Shown here in pieces: positions 35,370 through 44,399 of a DNA stretch of 64,000 bases (position 1 is the stretch's first letter; every line of letters starts with the position of its first letter). The notes under the pieces are model-generated. The model did not search any database. It was not told where the DNA came from and saw only the letters and a list, made by a program, of their open reading frames with translations. Origin of the DNA: Paenibacillus sp. FSL H7-0326 (lineage in GTDB: Bacteria; Bacillota; Bacilli; Paenibacillales; Paenibacillaceae); the NCBI RefSeq assembly GCF_001955535.1, contig NZ_MPVN01000001.1, forward strand, positions 1,054,001 to 1,118,000, in the 5' to 3' direction. The translations under genes were made by a program, and so were the position numbers.

Positions 35370-36960
35370 CTCCAAATTGATTTCTGTATTCCATTGGTCC
35401 AAGCCCCGCATATTTTTTAAAGATTCTTGTGAAATGAGAGAAATAGCTGTACCCTAAAGCTGTCGATACCGCACTGACAGGCATGTTCGTTTGGGATAGC
35501 AGCTCCTTCGCCAGCCGAATACGCTCCAGCAACACATAATCGGAGATCGAATAGCCGGTTTCCTTCTTGAACAGTCTCGATAGATGATCCGGATTGAGGA
35601 ACACCAGCTCCGCAATCGTCTCCCGCGACAAGTCCTGGTCGATATTGCTGGCAATGTAGCGCTTGACAAGCTCGACAACGTTGTTCGACTCCTTCACCGT
35701 CTCCGATTGATTTATTGCCCGGTTGACAGCATGACGAATCCAGACAAGCATATCCGTTACAGACCTTACCGCGCCCTCTGAAAGGCGCTGCGATTCATCA
35801 TCCCCGAACAAGCGATGAGCTTGAATGCCTTCCGTATTCAGAAATGAATATAAAGCCTGAATGAAATCCTGGTGAAACTGGCGCAGTACCCTGGCATTGA
35901 TCTCCTGTGCATTCACAAGCTGTTCAAGGTATTTCTCCACTTCTCCGATTACCGCTTCCTTCGTTCCCGTCTTTAGCAAGGATGACCATACATTGAGCTC
36001 CGGAAGGTTGACCAGCTGTTCCAGCCCCTTAGGTTCTTGGTGTTTAAATACGTGGTTAACGAGTGCTACATTGTTCTTGACCTGCCCCTTCAATATCGCG
36101 ACCACATCTGCCATTTCATGCGGCTTACCAGGCCTGCCGATATAACAAGACAAATCACAGTAAAAATACCGGTTGCAGGAATCAATATATTTCTCACAAG
36201 CTTCCTTGATTTGATCCGGATTCCAGCCCGTGCTATTGTCGAAAACATACATTCCGAGCAGCATCTGGCGATCAATATGGAAGCATATCCCATCCATATA
36301 ATTGAAGAGCAGCTCCTCGGCTGTATTCTTAAGTGCGTATTCCAATATCTTCTCGTCTCTGCGGTTCAGCGGCTTGCTCCACCGTTGAACGGATATCATG
36401 ATCGGAAGAAAGATCGTCTCCTCTGTCATCGGAATCAGATGACGTTCAATCTGCTCGCGAATCGCAGATGGATTGCTTGGAATCGTATTATTGATCAGGT
36501 CAAGCCAGAACCGCTCGATGATCAACGAGTGGTGCTTCATCCATAATTGATGGGACTGGCTGTTCCTTCGGATCTCGCTATTCTGGTCAATGACGCTCTG
36601 CGCCCTGCGAAGGGCCTTCTCCAGATCATCAGCAAGCACAGGCTTCAGCAAATAATCAAGACTCCCCAGCTGCAGCGCTTCCTTGGCATATTTAAAATCA
36701 GCATGGCTCGTCAGGAAGATGGTCGCCGTGTTCGGATGATGCTCCCGGACCCAGGTGAGCAGCTCCAGACCGCTGCCACTCGGCATCTCAATGTCGCAGA
36801 CCATAATATCAATGGTTTCCTTATCGAATATCTCTTTAGCCTCGATAATATTAAATGCTGTAAATAATCCCGATACATTAAGCTTGCTTAAATCAAGATC
36901 GGCCTTCACGCCTTCAATGGCATGAATCTCATCATCTACAAGCAGCATCTGATAGCTCAT
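35347..36960 (-). CDS. Response regulator, YesN family, second copy
   Basis: A 537-aa paralog of the regulator at 6210-7823, the same length. Receiver with Asp56 in MVCDIEMP and FLTSHAD; C-terminal AraC domain with RETIAELVFLNPDHLSRLF and LGYSYFSHFTRIFKKY. It overlaps the kinase gene by 4 nt. It probably binds the paired GTC boxes near the second lipoprotein, lplB, propeller and kinase genes. The recognition helices of the two regulators differ at only a few positions, so each may act on the other locus. Confidence 0.94.
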   Translation of the reverse strand: MSYQMLLVDDEIHAIEGVKADLDLSKLNVSGLFTAFNIIEAKEIFDKETIDIMVCDIEMPSGSGLELLTWVREHHPNTATIFLTSHADFKYAKEALQLGSLDYLLKPVLADDLEKALRRAQSVIDQNSEIRRNSQSHQLWMKHHSLIIERFWLDLINNTIPSNPSAIREQIERHLIPMTEETIFLPIMISVQRWSKPLNRRDEKILEYALKNTAEELLFNYMDGICFHIDRQMLLGMYVFDNSTGWNPDQIKEACEKYIDSCNRYFYCDLSCYIGRPGKPHEMADVVAILKGQVKNNVALVNHVFKHQEPKGLEQLVNLPELNVWSSLLKTGTKEAVIGEVEKYLEQLVNAQEINARVLRQFHQDFIQALYSFLNTEGIQAHRLFGDDESQRLSEGAVRSVTDMLVWIRHAVNRAINQSETVKESNNVVELVKRYIASNIDQDLSRETIAELVFLNPDHLSRLFKKETGYSISDYVLLERIRLAKELLSQTNMPVSAVSTALGYSYFSHFTRIFKKYAGLGPMEYRNQFGGKSSNSN

Positions 36961-38708
36961 GTCATTCCCTCCATTTCCGGATCAGTTGGCAAGATCATCT
37001 CCACGACTGCACCATGCGATTCCTCATCGTTAAAATAACGGATGGATATGGATTCCTTGTACAATAAGCGCAATCTCCGCTGTACATTCCAGATCCCGGT
37101 GCGTTCTCCCTTTTCATTCACAACGCTGTTGCCTGCCTGCAGCTCTTGAAGCACCGCATCGTCGAAGCCTCTTCCCGTATCTTCAATCATAATTCTCATG
37201 CTCGATTGACGCTCTTCGTCTTCGAAGCTGATTTGCACGGATATATGCATCGGCTTATTCGTGAACCCGTGTTTAATCGAATTCTCGACGAACGATTGAA
37301 TGATCAGCAGTGAAACCGGCGTATCCATTAAGTAATCAGGAGCTTCGATAGACCAGGTCAGCCGTCCCGGGAAACGCAGCTCCTGGATATTCAGGTAATT
37401 CCGGGTATGCTCGAGCTCGCTACCCAGCTTTACATAAGACGTATTGCTGCGGAACAGGAACCTGAAATAGTGGATCAACGACATAGTCATTTTCATAATC
37501 AGGTCGAAGTTCTTGACCTTAGCAAGGTTATACACAATATTCAAAGAGTTCAGAAAGAAATGCGGGTTCACCTGCAGCTGCAACCGCTGCAGCTCCTCCC
37601 TTTGTTTATTGAGCTGCTCTTCAAACACATTAACCCGAAGCAGCTCGATCTCAGTCATCATCGAATTAAACGATTCCGCCAGGATGGTAAATTCCTCCGA
37701 AGTGTTGCGCAGCTCGACCCGCCGGCTCCAGTCACCGCCGCGAACCCTTCTCATGGCGAAAACAACCTTGCTTAATGGGATCATGAGGTCTCTTCTTATA
37801 AAGAAAAGCCCAACCGGGACAGAGAGCAACGCGGCAAACGTAATAAACCATATGATCTGCTGAAGATACGGAAGATTGGCCAAAATCTGCTGATCCGGTA
37901 TAAGTGCGACCAGGTTGAAGTTACCTCTATTGGATGGCGCACCGACCACCAGGAATTTCCTCTCTGTTCCGGATAAATAATAATCCTCCAGGCCCTGATG
38001 CAGCTCGATACCGTTGTCATGTACAAGAGGAATATCCATGATCGGCTCACCCCGATCATTCGCGAACAGCATTCCGCCGCCTTCTCCGATCGCAATCGAC
38101 CGCAGCGGTCCCATCAACTCATCCGTTTTAACCCATGCGCCAAAATAGGTATCGCCCGCCAGCACGATATCAATCAGATAGTCCTGCTGTCCGATGCGAT
38201 AATGCTGCCATCTTTTCGTCAGGAATGCTTTAGGAAACCTTTTTTCCCGAATCAAATCAATGACATAGCCTTGAACGCGCGCTCGCTCCTCGAATGAATA
38301 CCTTAGCGTATTATACACATCCATGTAATCCTGTCTCTGCTCCTGGTATATGAAGAATGCACTTACTGTACTGTGCAAAGAAATATCATTCATCAGCTTG
38401 TCAAACAGATATACTTTCGCCATGTTATATTCTTCATCATTCGCCATATGGCTGAGCGATATCAGATCATTACCATTAGCTACATTGCTCATATAAGAGC
38501 TCGCATCATTCAGGCCAGAGTCAATCAAGTTCATATATAAGGCCAGCGAGTTTTTGTACGAATTGGCGACCTGTTCGCGAACAACATGAATGGAATAAAA
38601 GTTGTTGTAAAACAGCATGCCTACAAGGGGGAGGGTCATAACGAGAACACTGAATGTTAATTTCAAACGCAGTGAAAGTGTTGACCCGCGCCAATTGTGT
38701 CGCTTCAA
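36957..38708 (-). CDS. Sensor histidine kinase, YesM family, second copy
   Basis: Paralog of the kinase at 7820-9574 with identical layout: helix LTFSVLVMTLPLVGMLFY, extracellular domain, helix IIWFITFAALLSVPVGLFF, HAMP, phosphoacceptor box NPHFFLNSLNIVYNLAKV, N-box QSFVENSIKHGF and DTGRGF. The frame is open to a TTG at 38732, but AGGAG lies 10 nt before the TTG at 38708, which gives 583 aa and is preferred. The leader between promoter and gene contains hairpins that could act as an attenuator. Confidence 0.92.
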   Translation of the reverse strand: MKRHNWRGSTLSLRLKLTFSVLVMTLPLVGMLFYNNFYSIHVVREQVANSYKNSLALYMNLIDSGLNDASSYMSNVANGNDLISLSHMANDEEYNMAKVYLFDKLMNDISLHSTVSAFFIYQEQRQDYMDVYNTLRYSFEERARVQGYVIDLIREKRFPKAFLTKRWQHYRIGQQDYLIDIVLAGDTYFGAWVKTDELMGPLRSIAIGEGGGMLFANDRGEPIMDIPLVHDNGIELHQGLEDYYLSGTERKFLVVGAPSNRGNFNLVALIPDQQILANLPYLQQIIWFITFAALLSVPVGLFFIRRDLMIPLSKVVFAMRRVRGGDWSRRVELRNTSEEFTILAESFNSMMTEIELLRVNVFEEQLNKQREELQRLQLQVNPHFFLNSLNIVYNLAKVKNFDLIMKMTMSLIHYFRFLFRSNTSYVKLGSELEHTRNYLNIQELRFPGRLTWSIEAPDYLMDTPVSLLIIQSFVENSIKHGFTNKPMHISVQISFEDEERQSSMRIMIEDTGRGFDDAVLQELQAGNSVVNEKGERTGIWNVQRRLRLLYKESISIRYFNDEESHGAVVEMILPTDPEMEGMT

Positions 38709-38758
38709 TATCAAGCAACTCCTTTGCTCCAAGATGTCTTAGCCCCATAATACACAAA

Positions 38759-38822
38759 AACAGGCTCGAAATCACTCATCACAATTGATTAAAGCCGGGT
38801 CTGATTCGAGACCCGGCCTGTT
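38759..38822 (-). promoter_or_regulatory. Leader with mutually exclusive hairpins before the second kinase gene
   Basis: On the minus strand the local hairpin GCCGGGTCT / AGACCCGGC (38817-38794) is followed by TTTAATC. A downstream TTCGAGCCTGTT (38770-38759), itself followed by TTTG, can pair instead with AACAGG and CTCGAA (38822-38805), which overlap the first hairpin. The two folds exclude each other and the second ends in a T-run. Confidence 0.4.
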
Positions 38823-38872
38823 ATACTAATCGTCCACTAGTTCCATTCTTAACTCCACAGAATTGCACCTCA

Positions 38873-38942
38873 AGTATAGCTTATGGAATAATCGGATCAC
38901 TAAACTTTTTACGACTTCTTGATTTACCTTTTTACGACTTTT
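38873..38942 (-). promoter_or_regulatory. Predicted tandem-box promoter of the second kinase gene
   Basis: Minus strand: -10 TATACT at 38878-38873; box 2 GAAGTCGTAAAAAG with GTC at 38915 (37 bp); box 1 AAAGTCGTAAAAAGG with GTC at 38938, 23 bp further. Both boxes are near-identical direct repeats. Confidence 0.7.
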
Positions 38943-39181
38943 TTCAGAGCAAAATAATCCGGGTATTTTTCGACCAATTTATCCACAATTATTTCCTAAG
39001 CTCATAAACAACAAATAAGACCATTGGGCTGGCCTATGGTCAAATGAAGCTGTCTACCAAGATTGTAACGAACCGTAATATTCTTATAGGTAATCAATCG
39101 GTGATTTTTAGCGCGTAACGAACCGGATCGGATCAGCCCCTTAATTTTGGACACTTTCACGCACATTCTAACGAAATCGCA
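38943..39181. other. Intergenic region
   Basis: No ORF supported. A partial IS end may lie near 39135-39165 (TTAATTTTGGACACTTTCA), next to the IS3 remnant. Confidence 0.35.
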
Positions 39182-39500
39182 TCACAGTGCAATTTTTTGT
39201 GGTTGCAGCTGGCCTTCTTCCACCATACGCGAGTATTCGTACGGAGATCGATTTTGAAGACTTCCGTGAATACGAACTTGGTTGTAATTACGGATGAACC
39301 GGTCAATTTCCGTGAAGCTTCTTCATAGGTCTCGAAACAGATCCTTTGGTAGCACTCACGCTCCACAATGCTGTGAAGAGACTCAATATAGGCATTCTTG
39401 TTCGGAGAGCGGTTCGGGATCCATTCATGAGGGTGGACCGAGCAAGAACACTCCTTGGTCTCTCGAACTGACAATGGTCCACAATTCACTAGCAAGGCCT
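39182..39500 (-). mobile_element. IS3-family transposase, C-terminal remnant
   Basis: Reads IPNRSPNKNAYIESLHSIVE, RECYQRICFETYEEAS, then after a frameshift EIDRFIRNYNQVRIHGSLQN and SPYEYSRMVEEGQLQPQKIA, the typical end of IS3 OrfB including the last catalytic Glu region. The upstream DD residues and OrfA are absent. Confidence 0.85.
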
Positions 39501-39501
39501 T

Positions 39502-40001
39502 TCATGCGTTTTGAGAGCAGGCATCGATTGAGCGCCTCGCAAATGACATCCGGATCCTGCTCGGCATAACCCGGTGCCGGCGTATGAAGCGGATACGGCA
39601 CCGAATGGCTGGCCAGAATGCGACCGCGGCTTTAAATGGCGTCCCGGTCATTATCCAGCGTTGTCGCCTGCTTGGTCGGCGCACACACGGTAGAGGTTAG
39701 GCCGTTCGCGTACGTCCCCGGCCAGTCGGCTTGTCGTGAAGTCTTCCGTAACTACCCCATTCGCATTGCCCTTGGATTCAGGCGTCAGGTCGAGCACGAC
39801 CATCTTGTTCACCTCGGGACCGCCGGTTGCGTACGGAGTCGGATATCTGCCCGTAATGTTCGGATCGGCTCCGTCTCCACTTCGATCTGCCTGCACACGA
39901 GCCTGGCTTTCTCCATATCGCGGCCGATGACGGCTACACAGTTGCCCGCGCGATGCTCGACCGGGAAATCCGCCCGACGGCTGCAGCCAGCACCATAGCA
40001 A
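39502..40001 (-). pseudogene. Degenerate conserved protein fragment, family uncertain
   Basis: A minus-strand stretch in shifting frames. The best-preserved block is NITGRYPTPYATGGPEVNKM, LDLTPESKGNANGVVTEDFT, then TSRLAGDV. Flanking blocks (AVIGRDMEKARLVCRQIEVE; DRDAIKAAVAFW) need frame changes. It looks like a decayed metabolic enzyme, but I cannot name the family with confidence. No intact ORF. Confidence 0.45.
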
Positions 40002-40131
40002 TAAAAAGGATACGACGCAAGTCGTGGGCTTCTATCTCGAGATCATAATAAAGTTGCCAAAACCCGTTTAAAGGCTATGGCGCCGCACTTTACCGCGCCC
40101 GTGTGGGGCATTCTATACGTCTTACTTATTG

Positions 40132-41466
40132 TCAAATACTGTGGGTACCAATGGTATCGGATTGACTATCCATTGTAACCTTCTTTTTTCTAAACAAATA
40201 AATGACAATACCAATGAAAAGCCAGGTGCCACCAAGCCAAAACGAGAGTGAATCAAGCAAAGAGAATAAATACAGGATAAACATCGCTCCAACTGACGGA
40301 CATAGAAGACGAATAAATAGGTCTTTTGGGGAACGACGTTTCTCCCTAACAACATAATGAACAGGAACAGATAGATTGACAAAGAAAAAAGCAGATAGGG
40401 CTCCGAAATTTAAGAAACGAATTGCGTTCTCTAAACTGATAAACAATGCGGCTAAAGAAACAAGACTCATAAGTACGATGTTGAATGTCGGCGTATTAAA
40501 TTTTGGGTGAACCGATCCAAACGTTAATTTCGGAAGCAAAGAACTTTGACCCATTACATAAAGCAAGCGGGTAACAGTCGTCAGTGATGACATAGCTTGA
40601 GAAAACACGGCAAATATAATGACGAAAGTGAAAATGGAAGACAAACCTGGACCGGCAATGATGCGCATAAGTTCAAATCCCGCTGAATCTGGGTTAGTAA
40701 ATGCTAATTCTGGGTACATCTGTTGAATCAGATAAGCGGTTGTAAAATAAAGCAAGCCCGCTATTCCAATAATCCACATTATAGAACGTGGAATAATGTT
40801 TTTAGGAGACTTTGTTTCCTCGGCCAATGTCGTCACTGAATCAAAACCAAGAAATGAAAAAACAACGAGTGAAGCTCCGCCCATAATCATCGAGAAAGGT
40901 ACTGAATGAGGGTTCGAAAGTGGATTAAGACCGAATGTCATACCGTTGTTAACCGCTCTGTAAATCAATAATGCGCAGAAGCCTGCAATAAAAACGATTT
41001 GAAGAATTACAAAGATCTTATTCATATTTGCCGAAAACTTAATTCCAACAATATTAACAATCATTACAATTAAAGTAACAAGAGTAACCCATACGAAAAT
41101 TGGAATGGAATGGAATTGAGCGTTTAGGTTTATGCCGAACATTAGAACTGAAACGATGCAAGCAAATATATAATCAAGCAAAACGGCCCATCCCACAATA
41201 AACCCTAACACGGGGTTAAACGATTTTGATACATAGGTATAAGCTGATCCCGACTTAGGAAATGCTTTAGCCATTTGACCGTAACTTAACGCCGTGAAGA
41301 AAATGGCAATAAAAGCTATCAAATAAGCTGCGAATAACCTGCCTCCGGACCCTTCATACAACACACCTATGCTTGTAAAGAAAATCATTGGAGACATCCA
41401 AGCCAACCCCATAGTTACTATATGAGACATTGTTAAACTTCTTTTCAATGCTACGAATTGAGTCAT
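40132..41466 (-). CDS. APC-family amino acid permease
   Basis: A 444-aa integral membrane protein with about 12 hydrophobic segments. The N-terminal consensus of the amino acid/polyamine/organocation family is visible (GLAWMSPMIFFTSIG), as are GQMAKAFPKSGSAYTYVSKS and LGFDSVTTLAEETKSPKNII. It imports or exchanges an amino acid or amine. AAGGAG precedes the ATG. The promoter has a 19-bp spacer with a dyad like MerR-controlled promoters, and a MerR gene is divergently placed 154 bp away. The isochorismatase-like gene beyond carries the same promoter type, so the three form a small regulon. Confidence 0.92.
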   Translation of the reverse strand: MTQFVALKRSLTMSHIVTMGLAWMSPMIFFTSIGVLYEGSGGRLFAAYLIAFIAIFFTALSYGQMAKAFPKSGSAYTYVSKSFNPVLGFIVGWAVLLDYIFACIVSVLMFGINLNAQFHSIPIFVWVTLVTLIVMIVNIVGIKFSANMNKIFVILQIVFIAGFCALLIYRAVNNGMTFGLNPLSNPHSVPFSMIMGGASLVVFSFLGFDSVTTLAEETKSPKNIIPRSIMWIIGIAGLLYFTTAYLIQQMYPELAFTNPDSAGFELMRIIAGPGLSSIFTFVIIFAVFSQAMSSLTTVTRLLYVMGQSSLLPKLTFGSVHPKFNTPTFNIVLMSLVSLAALFISLENAIRFLNFGALSAFFFVNLSVPVHYVVREKRRSPKDLFIRLLCPSVGAMFILYLFSLLDSLSFWLGGTWLFIGIVIYLFRKKKVTMDSQSDTIGTHSI

Positions 41467-41500
41467 TATAGCATCTCCTTCAATTATATTTGATGAATTG

Positions 41501-41531
41501 AAGATAAAGCTTTGTGCTACACAAATGTCAA
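41501..41531 (-). promoter_or_regulatory. MerR-type promoter of the permease gene
   Basis: Minus strand: -35 TTGACA at 41531-41526, 19-bp spacer, -10 TATCTT at 41506-41501. The spacer contains the perfect dyad TTTGTG-TAG-CACAAA (41525-41511). Over-long spacers with a central dyad are the hallmark of MerR-family activation by DNA twisting. Confidence 0.8.
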
Positions 41532-41620
41532 TTCAAATGTTAGAATAAATAACATTAAAACTCCCTGATTCTTATTTGATTTAGTTTTATGGAGCGAATT
41601 TATGAAAAGGGGCTGGTTGC

Positions 41621-42445
41621 GTGAGAGAAAATCTAACAATCGGAGAAATGGCGAAACTCCGTAAATTGACACCCGAGACGCTTCGACATTATGACAGAGT
41701 CGGATTATTCAAGCCAGAAAAAATTGATGTCGGTACCGGCTATCGATACTACTCAATTCATCAATACGAAATCCTCGGAACAATCAAGGAGTTGCGGCAA
41801 CTAGATATGAGCATTGATGAGATAAAAGACTATTTGGACAATAGAAATGTTAAGCACTCACTTAAAATACTTGAAAAAAAACATGCAGAGCTGCTGGACA
41901 AATTGCACGAGTTACATGATATTGAAGCAGGACTTGCAGAAAAAGTCTCTTTTCTAAGGGAATTGACACACATAAAGATGCAAGCAGGAATAACACTCCG
42001 TTCCCTGCCTGATAGAAAACTGGTAACCATCAACCAAGTAGCTTATGATCCTATCTCATGGGGATACTGTGTTATTGAGATTGAAAATACTATAGCTTCT
42101 GAAAGAGCTCCTATTGTTGCCACTAATCGACTTGGTGCATTAATACAAGAAGACGATTTGATCCACAAGCGGTTTGAAGCCCCTTGCAAGCTGTTTTATA
42201 TTGCCAAACAAGATCTGAAACTACCTGAGAATCATGTGTTATTCGTCCCAGCAAGCAGCTTTGTCTGTTGCCAATATAACGGAGATGTGTGGAGTCGGAA
42301 GGCTACTTTGCAGAAGATGTTGCAGTTTATCAAAGATCATGATTTACGAATTCAGGGTTCGGCCTTACAAATTTCGCAGGTCGATATTTCCGTCACTTCT
42401 ATAGCTAGTGAAGAATTATGGGAGATACAAATTCCTATTGGTTAA
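41621..42445 (+). CDS. MerR-family regulator with C-terminal effector domain
   Basis: A 274-aa regulator. Residues 5-75 form the MerR winged helix (TIGEMAKLRKLTPETLRHYD, GYRYYSIHQYEILGTIKELR), followed by a coiled-coil dimer helix (about 80-120) and a C-terminal domain of about 150 residues like the GyrI/BmrR effector-binding fold. There is no metal-binding Cys cluster of the MerR or CueR kind, so a small organic effector is likely. The start is GTG at 41621 after AAAAGGGG. It probably activates the divergent permease and the downstream hydrolase, both of which have a TTTGTG dyad in a 19-bp spacer. Confidence 0.92.
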   Translation: MRENLTIGEMAKLRKLTPETLRHYDRVGLFKPEKIDVGTGYRYYSIHQYEILGTIKELRQLDMSIDEIKDYLDNRNVKHSLKILEKKHAELLDKLHELHDIEAGLAEKVSFLRELTHIKMQAGITLRSLPDRKLVTINQVAYDPISWGYCVIEIENTIASERAPIVATNRLGALIQEDDLIHKRFEAPCKLFYIAKQDLKLPENHVLFVPASSFVCCQYNGDVWSRKATLQKMLQFIKDHDLRIQGSALQISQVDISVTSIASEELWEIQIPIG

Positions 42446-42465
42446 TGGAATTTATGAGTAACTCC

Positions 42466-42496
42466 TTGACCTTTGTGTAACAAAAAGGATTATATT
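42466..42496 (+). promoter_or_regulatory. MerR-type promoter of the hydrolase gene
   Basis: TTGACC at 42466-42471, 19-bp spacer, TATATT at 42491-42496. The spacer has TTTGTG-TAA-CAAAAA, matching the permease operator (TTTGTG-TAG-CACAAA) at 11 of 12 arm positions. The gene start is 67 bp downstream. Confidence 0.75.
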
Positions 42497-42562
42497 TTAC
42501 ATCGCAGCGCAAAAAGGGAGAATCAACAAAAAAACTCCCATATTAAAATAGGCGGTGAAAAT

Positions 42563-43147
42563 ATGGAAAATAAAATTCCAGGGCGTGCAGCGCTCCTTAT
42601 TATTGATGCACAGAATGGATTCATACCATCAAAAACAATTGCTACCACCGTTATCGACAACATTTCTAGACTGGCTGAGGTTGCTCGGAAATTGAACATT
42701 CCAGTGTTGTACTCACGTGAAATACATCGAAAGGAGCTAATTGATTTTGGGAGAGAACTAGAAGGCACGGAATGCCTTCATTGTTTGGAGAACAGTGAAG
42801 AGATCGAAATTATTGAAGAATTGTATCCACAAGAAAATGATTACGTGTTTACGAAACGCAGGTACAGTTGCTTCAAGAATACAGACCTGCCGTATCTCTT
42901 GCGAGGACTCAGGATCGATACGCTACTTATTTGCGGATTCTTAACCGATGTGTGCGTACACTATACGTCAGCCGATGCGCACCAAGAGGATTACTATATT
43001 CGGGTTGCCGAAGATGCTGTGCAAGGATCGAGTGAGTCGGCCCACAGCGCTTCCCTTCAAGCAATTAAATACTTGCAAAGAGATGCTATTCTCTCAACAG
43101 ATAATCTAATTCGTCTGATTATAGACTCCAATAAAGCACCCGTATAG
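42563..43147 (+). CDS. Isochorismatase-family cysteine hydrolase
   Basis: A 194-aa alpha/beta hydrolase of the isochorismatase/nicotinamidase superfamily. The catalytic triad is visible: Asp in LLIIDAQNGF, Lys in VFTKRRYSCF and Cys in GFLTDVCVHYTSADA. Members hydrolyse amides or vinyl ethers (nicotinamide, ureidoacrylate, N-carbamoyl compounds). The frame is open from 42473, but the ATG at 42563 follows GGCGGTGA and gives the normal length. It shares promoter type with the APC permease, so it may hydrolyse the amide or amine that the permease imports. A strong terminator follows. Confidence 0.9.
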   Translation: MENKIPGRAALLIIDAQNGFIPSKTIATTVIDNISRLAEVARKLNIPVLYSREIHRKELIDFGRELEGTECLHCLENSEEIEIIEELYPQENDYVFTKRRYSCFKNTDLPYLLRGLRIDTLLICGFLTDVCVHYTSADAHQEDYYIRVAEDAVQGSSESAHSASLQAIKYLQRDAILSTDNLIRLIIDSNKAPV

Positions 43148-43272
43148 AGGCTAGATGGACAGTACAATACGACTGTCTGGTACTGCTGCATCAAAAATTC
43201 TGAGGATGAGCAACCAGCCTAATAAGGCGGCTTCAGGACGAATACCACACAATATAAAGAGGGTTATATTTC

Positions 43273-43304
43273 AAACAGCAGATCGCCACGGCGATCTGCT
43301 GTTT
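43273..43304. terminator. Strong hairpin after the hydrolase gene
   Basis: Fifteen-bp perfect stem AAACAGCAGATCGCC / GGCGATCTGCTGTTT with a two-base spacer. The A3/T3 ends make it usable from both sides. Confidence 0.85.
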
Positions 43305-44105
43305 CTAACGGAACAAGGAGTGTAAAAGTTTTTTGTCACCTTGTCTTTCTTTATTTAACTATTTCCCGTTGAACAAAGAACTGCAATGAGACTGTTTCTT
43401 CGGCACTTCAACTTCTTCCACAAGAATCCTGCGAAGCGTCGGATCGTAGACTTACGCAAGGTAGCTTCAACGTCTTCTCTAGCGTTGCTCTCTATTGAAG
43501 TAATCAACCGAAGTAATCAACGTTTCCGAGTTAGTTTTCATGTTGTTATAAAAGATATCGTATTTCATGGATAAACCACTCCCCTTATTCTATGACTCGG
43601 AAAAGCCCGGCCCCCGGCCCGTCCGCAACCGTCGCCACGCATTTCGCCCCTGACCGGGACTACGGGTCTCCGCCTCCCTCCGCCGCCAGTGGAGCGGCGT
43701 CACAGCTTCCAACGCCGTACATGGCTATACGCCGGCGCCCGATCGACCCTCGGATCATGGGTTCATCTATCAATAACCAAATCATTCTCATCTATAGTAC
43801 TATTTTGATGTTATTGGACTGAAAAGAAGCATGACCGACGAATATCTTTCAGTGAGGCTTACGGTAGCAAACCAATCATTCCTTCTTTCCAGCATGCAAT
43901 TGATCAGCGGCTACTAGGATCAATCGTTCCGGCCAAAAGCCGATTATTACTAGTGTGCAGAAGCTGCCGCGCCTTAGTACTGGATCTTGGAGCTTACAGG
44001 GAGTAACATCTTTTCCGAGGTTGGCCCATTCGCTTCATCATCCTAATGTCTCGATGAGTATGTGGATGAAGGTAAGTCATTTTTATACGGATGGAGGACA
44101 AGGTT
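43305..44105. other. Intergenic region, no clear gene
   Basis: A GC-rich block (about 43610-43740) differs in base use from its surroundings and may be the rest of a decayed gene, but no frame is recognisable. A possible small ORF at 43479-43568 is listed separately. Confidence 0.4.
43479..43568 (-). CDS. Possible 29-aa peptide
   Basis: ATG at 43568 with GGGGAG upstream, reading MKYDIFYNNMKTNSETL and ending in NREQR. It has a good ribosome-binding site but no recognisable relative, and it may be the 5' end of a decayed gene. Confidence 0.22.
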   Translation of the reverse strand: MKYDIFYNNMKTNSETLITSVDYFNREQR

Positions 44106-44399
44106 TTGATTAGTCAAATCAAGGACTTATATCAAGAAGAGATCCGTTATCTTGATTTATACTATTCCTCAAACAGAGTGACGAATTACCTTGAAGATTT
44201 AGATTGGATCGAGAAGGAGATCGAAAAACTGTCTCGTTCGCAAAGCTTGAAGGATAAACAAGTCATGGCTACCTTTGAAAAATTAAAAGAGAGTACGGTA
44301 AAAAGAATCCATAAATGTAGGTTTAAAGATGTTTCGAGTGAAAAAGAGTTTCTTGAATACTGTATAAATGAACTACATCCACTTCAGTTCATGCAGTAG
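44106..44399 (+). CDS. Small hypothetical protein
   Basis: A 97-aa acidic and basic, probably all-helical protein (DLYQEEIRYLDLYYSSNRVT, WIEKEIEKLSRSQSLKDKQV). No motif recognised. The frame opens at ATG 44091, but GGAGG lies inside it (44093-44097) and fits a TTG start at 44106. No membrane segment. It stands alone between non-coding stretches. Confidence 0.5.
   Translation: MISQIKDLYQEEIRYLDLYYSSNRVTNYLEDLDWIEKEIEKLSRSQSLKDKQVMATFEKLKESTVKRIHKCRFKDVSSEKEFLEYCINELHPLQFMQ

Noticed and set aside
43386-43574. 62-codon plus-strand frame
   Set aside because: No SD and no motif; the small minus-strand ORF there is better supported, though still weak.
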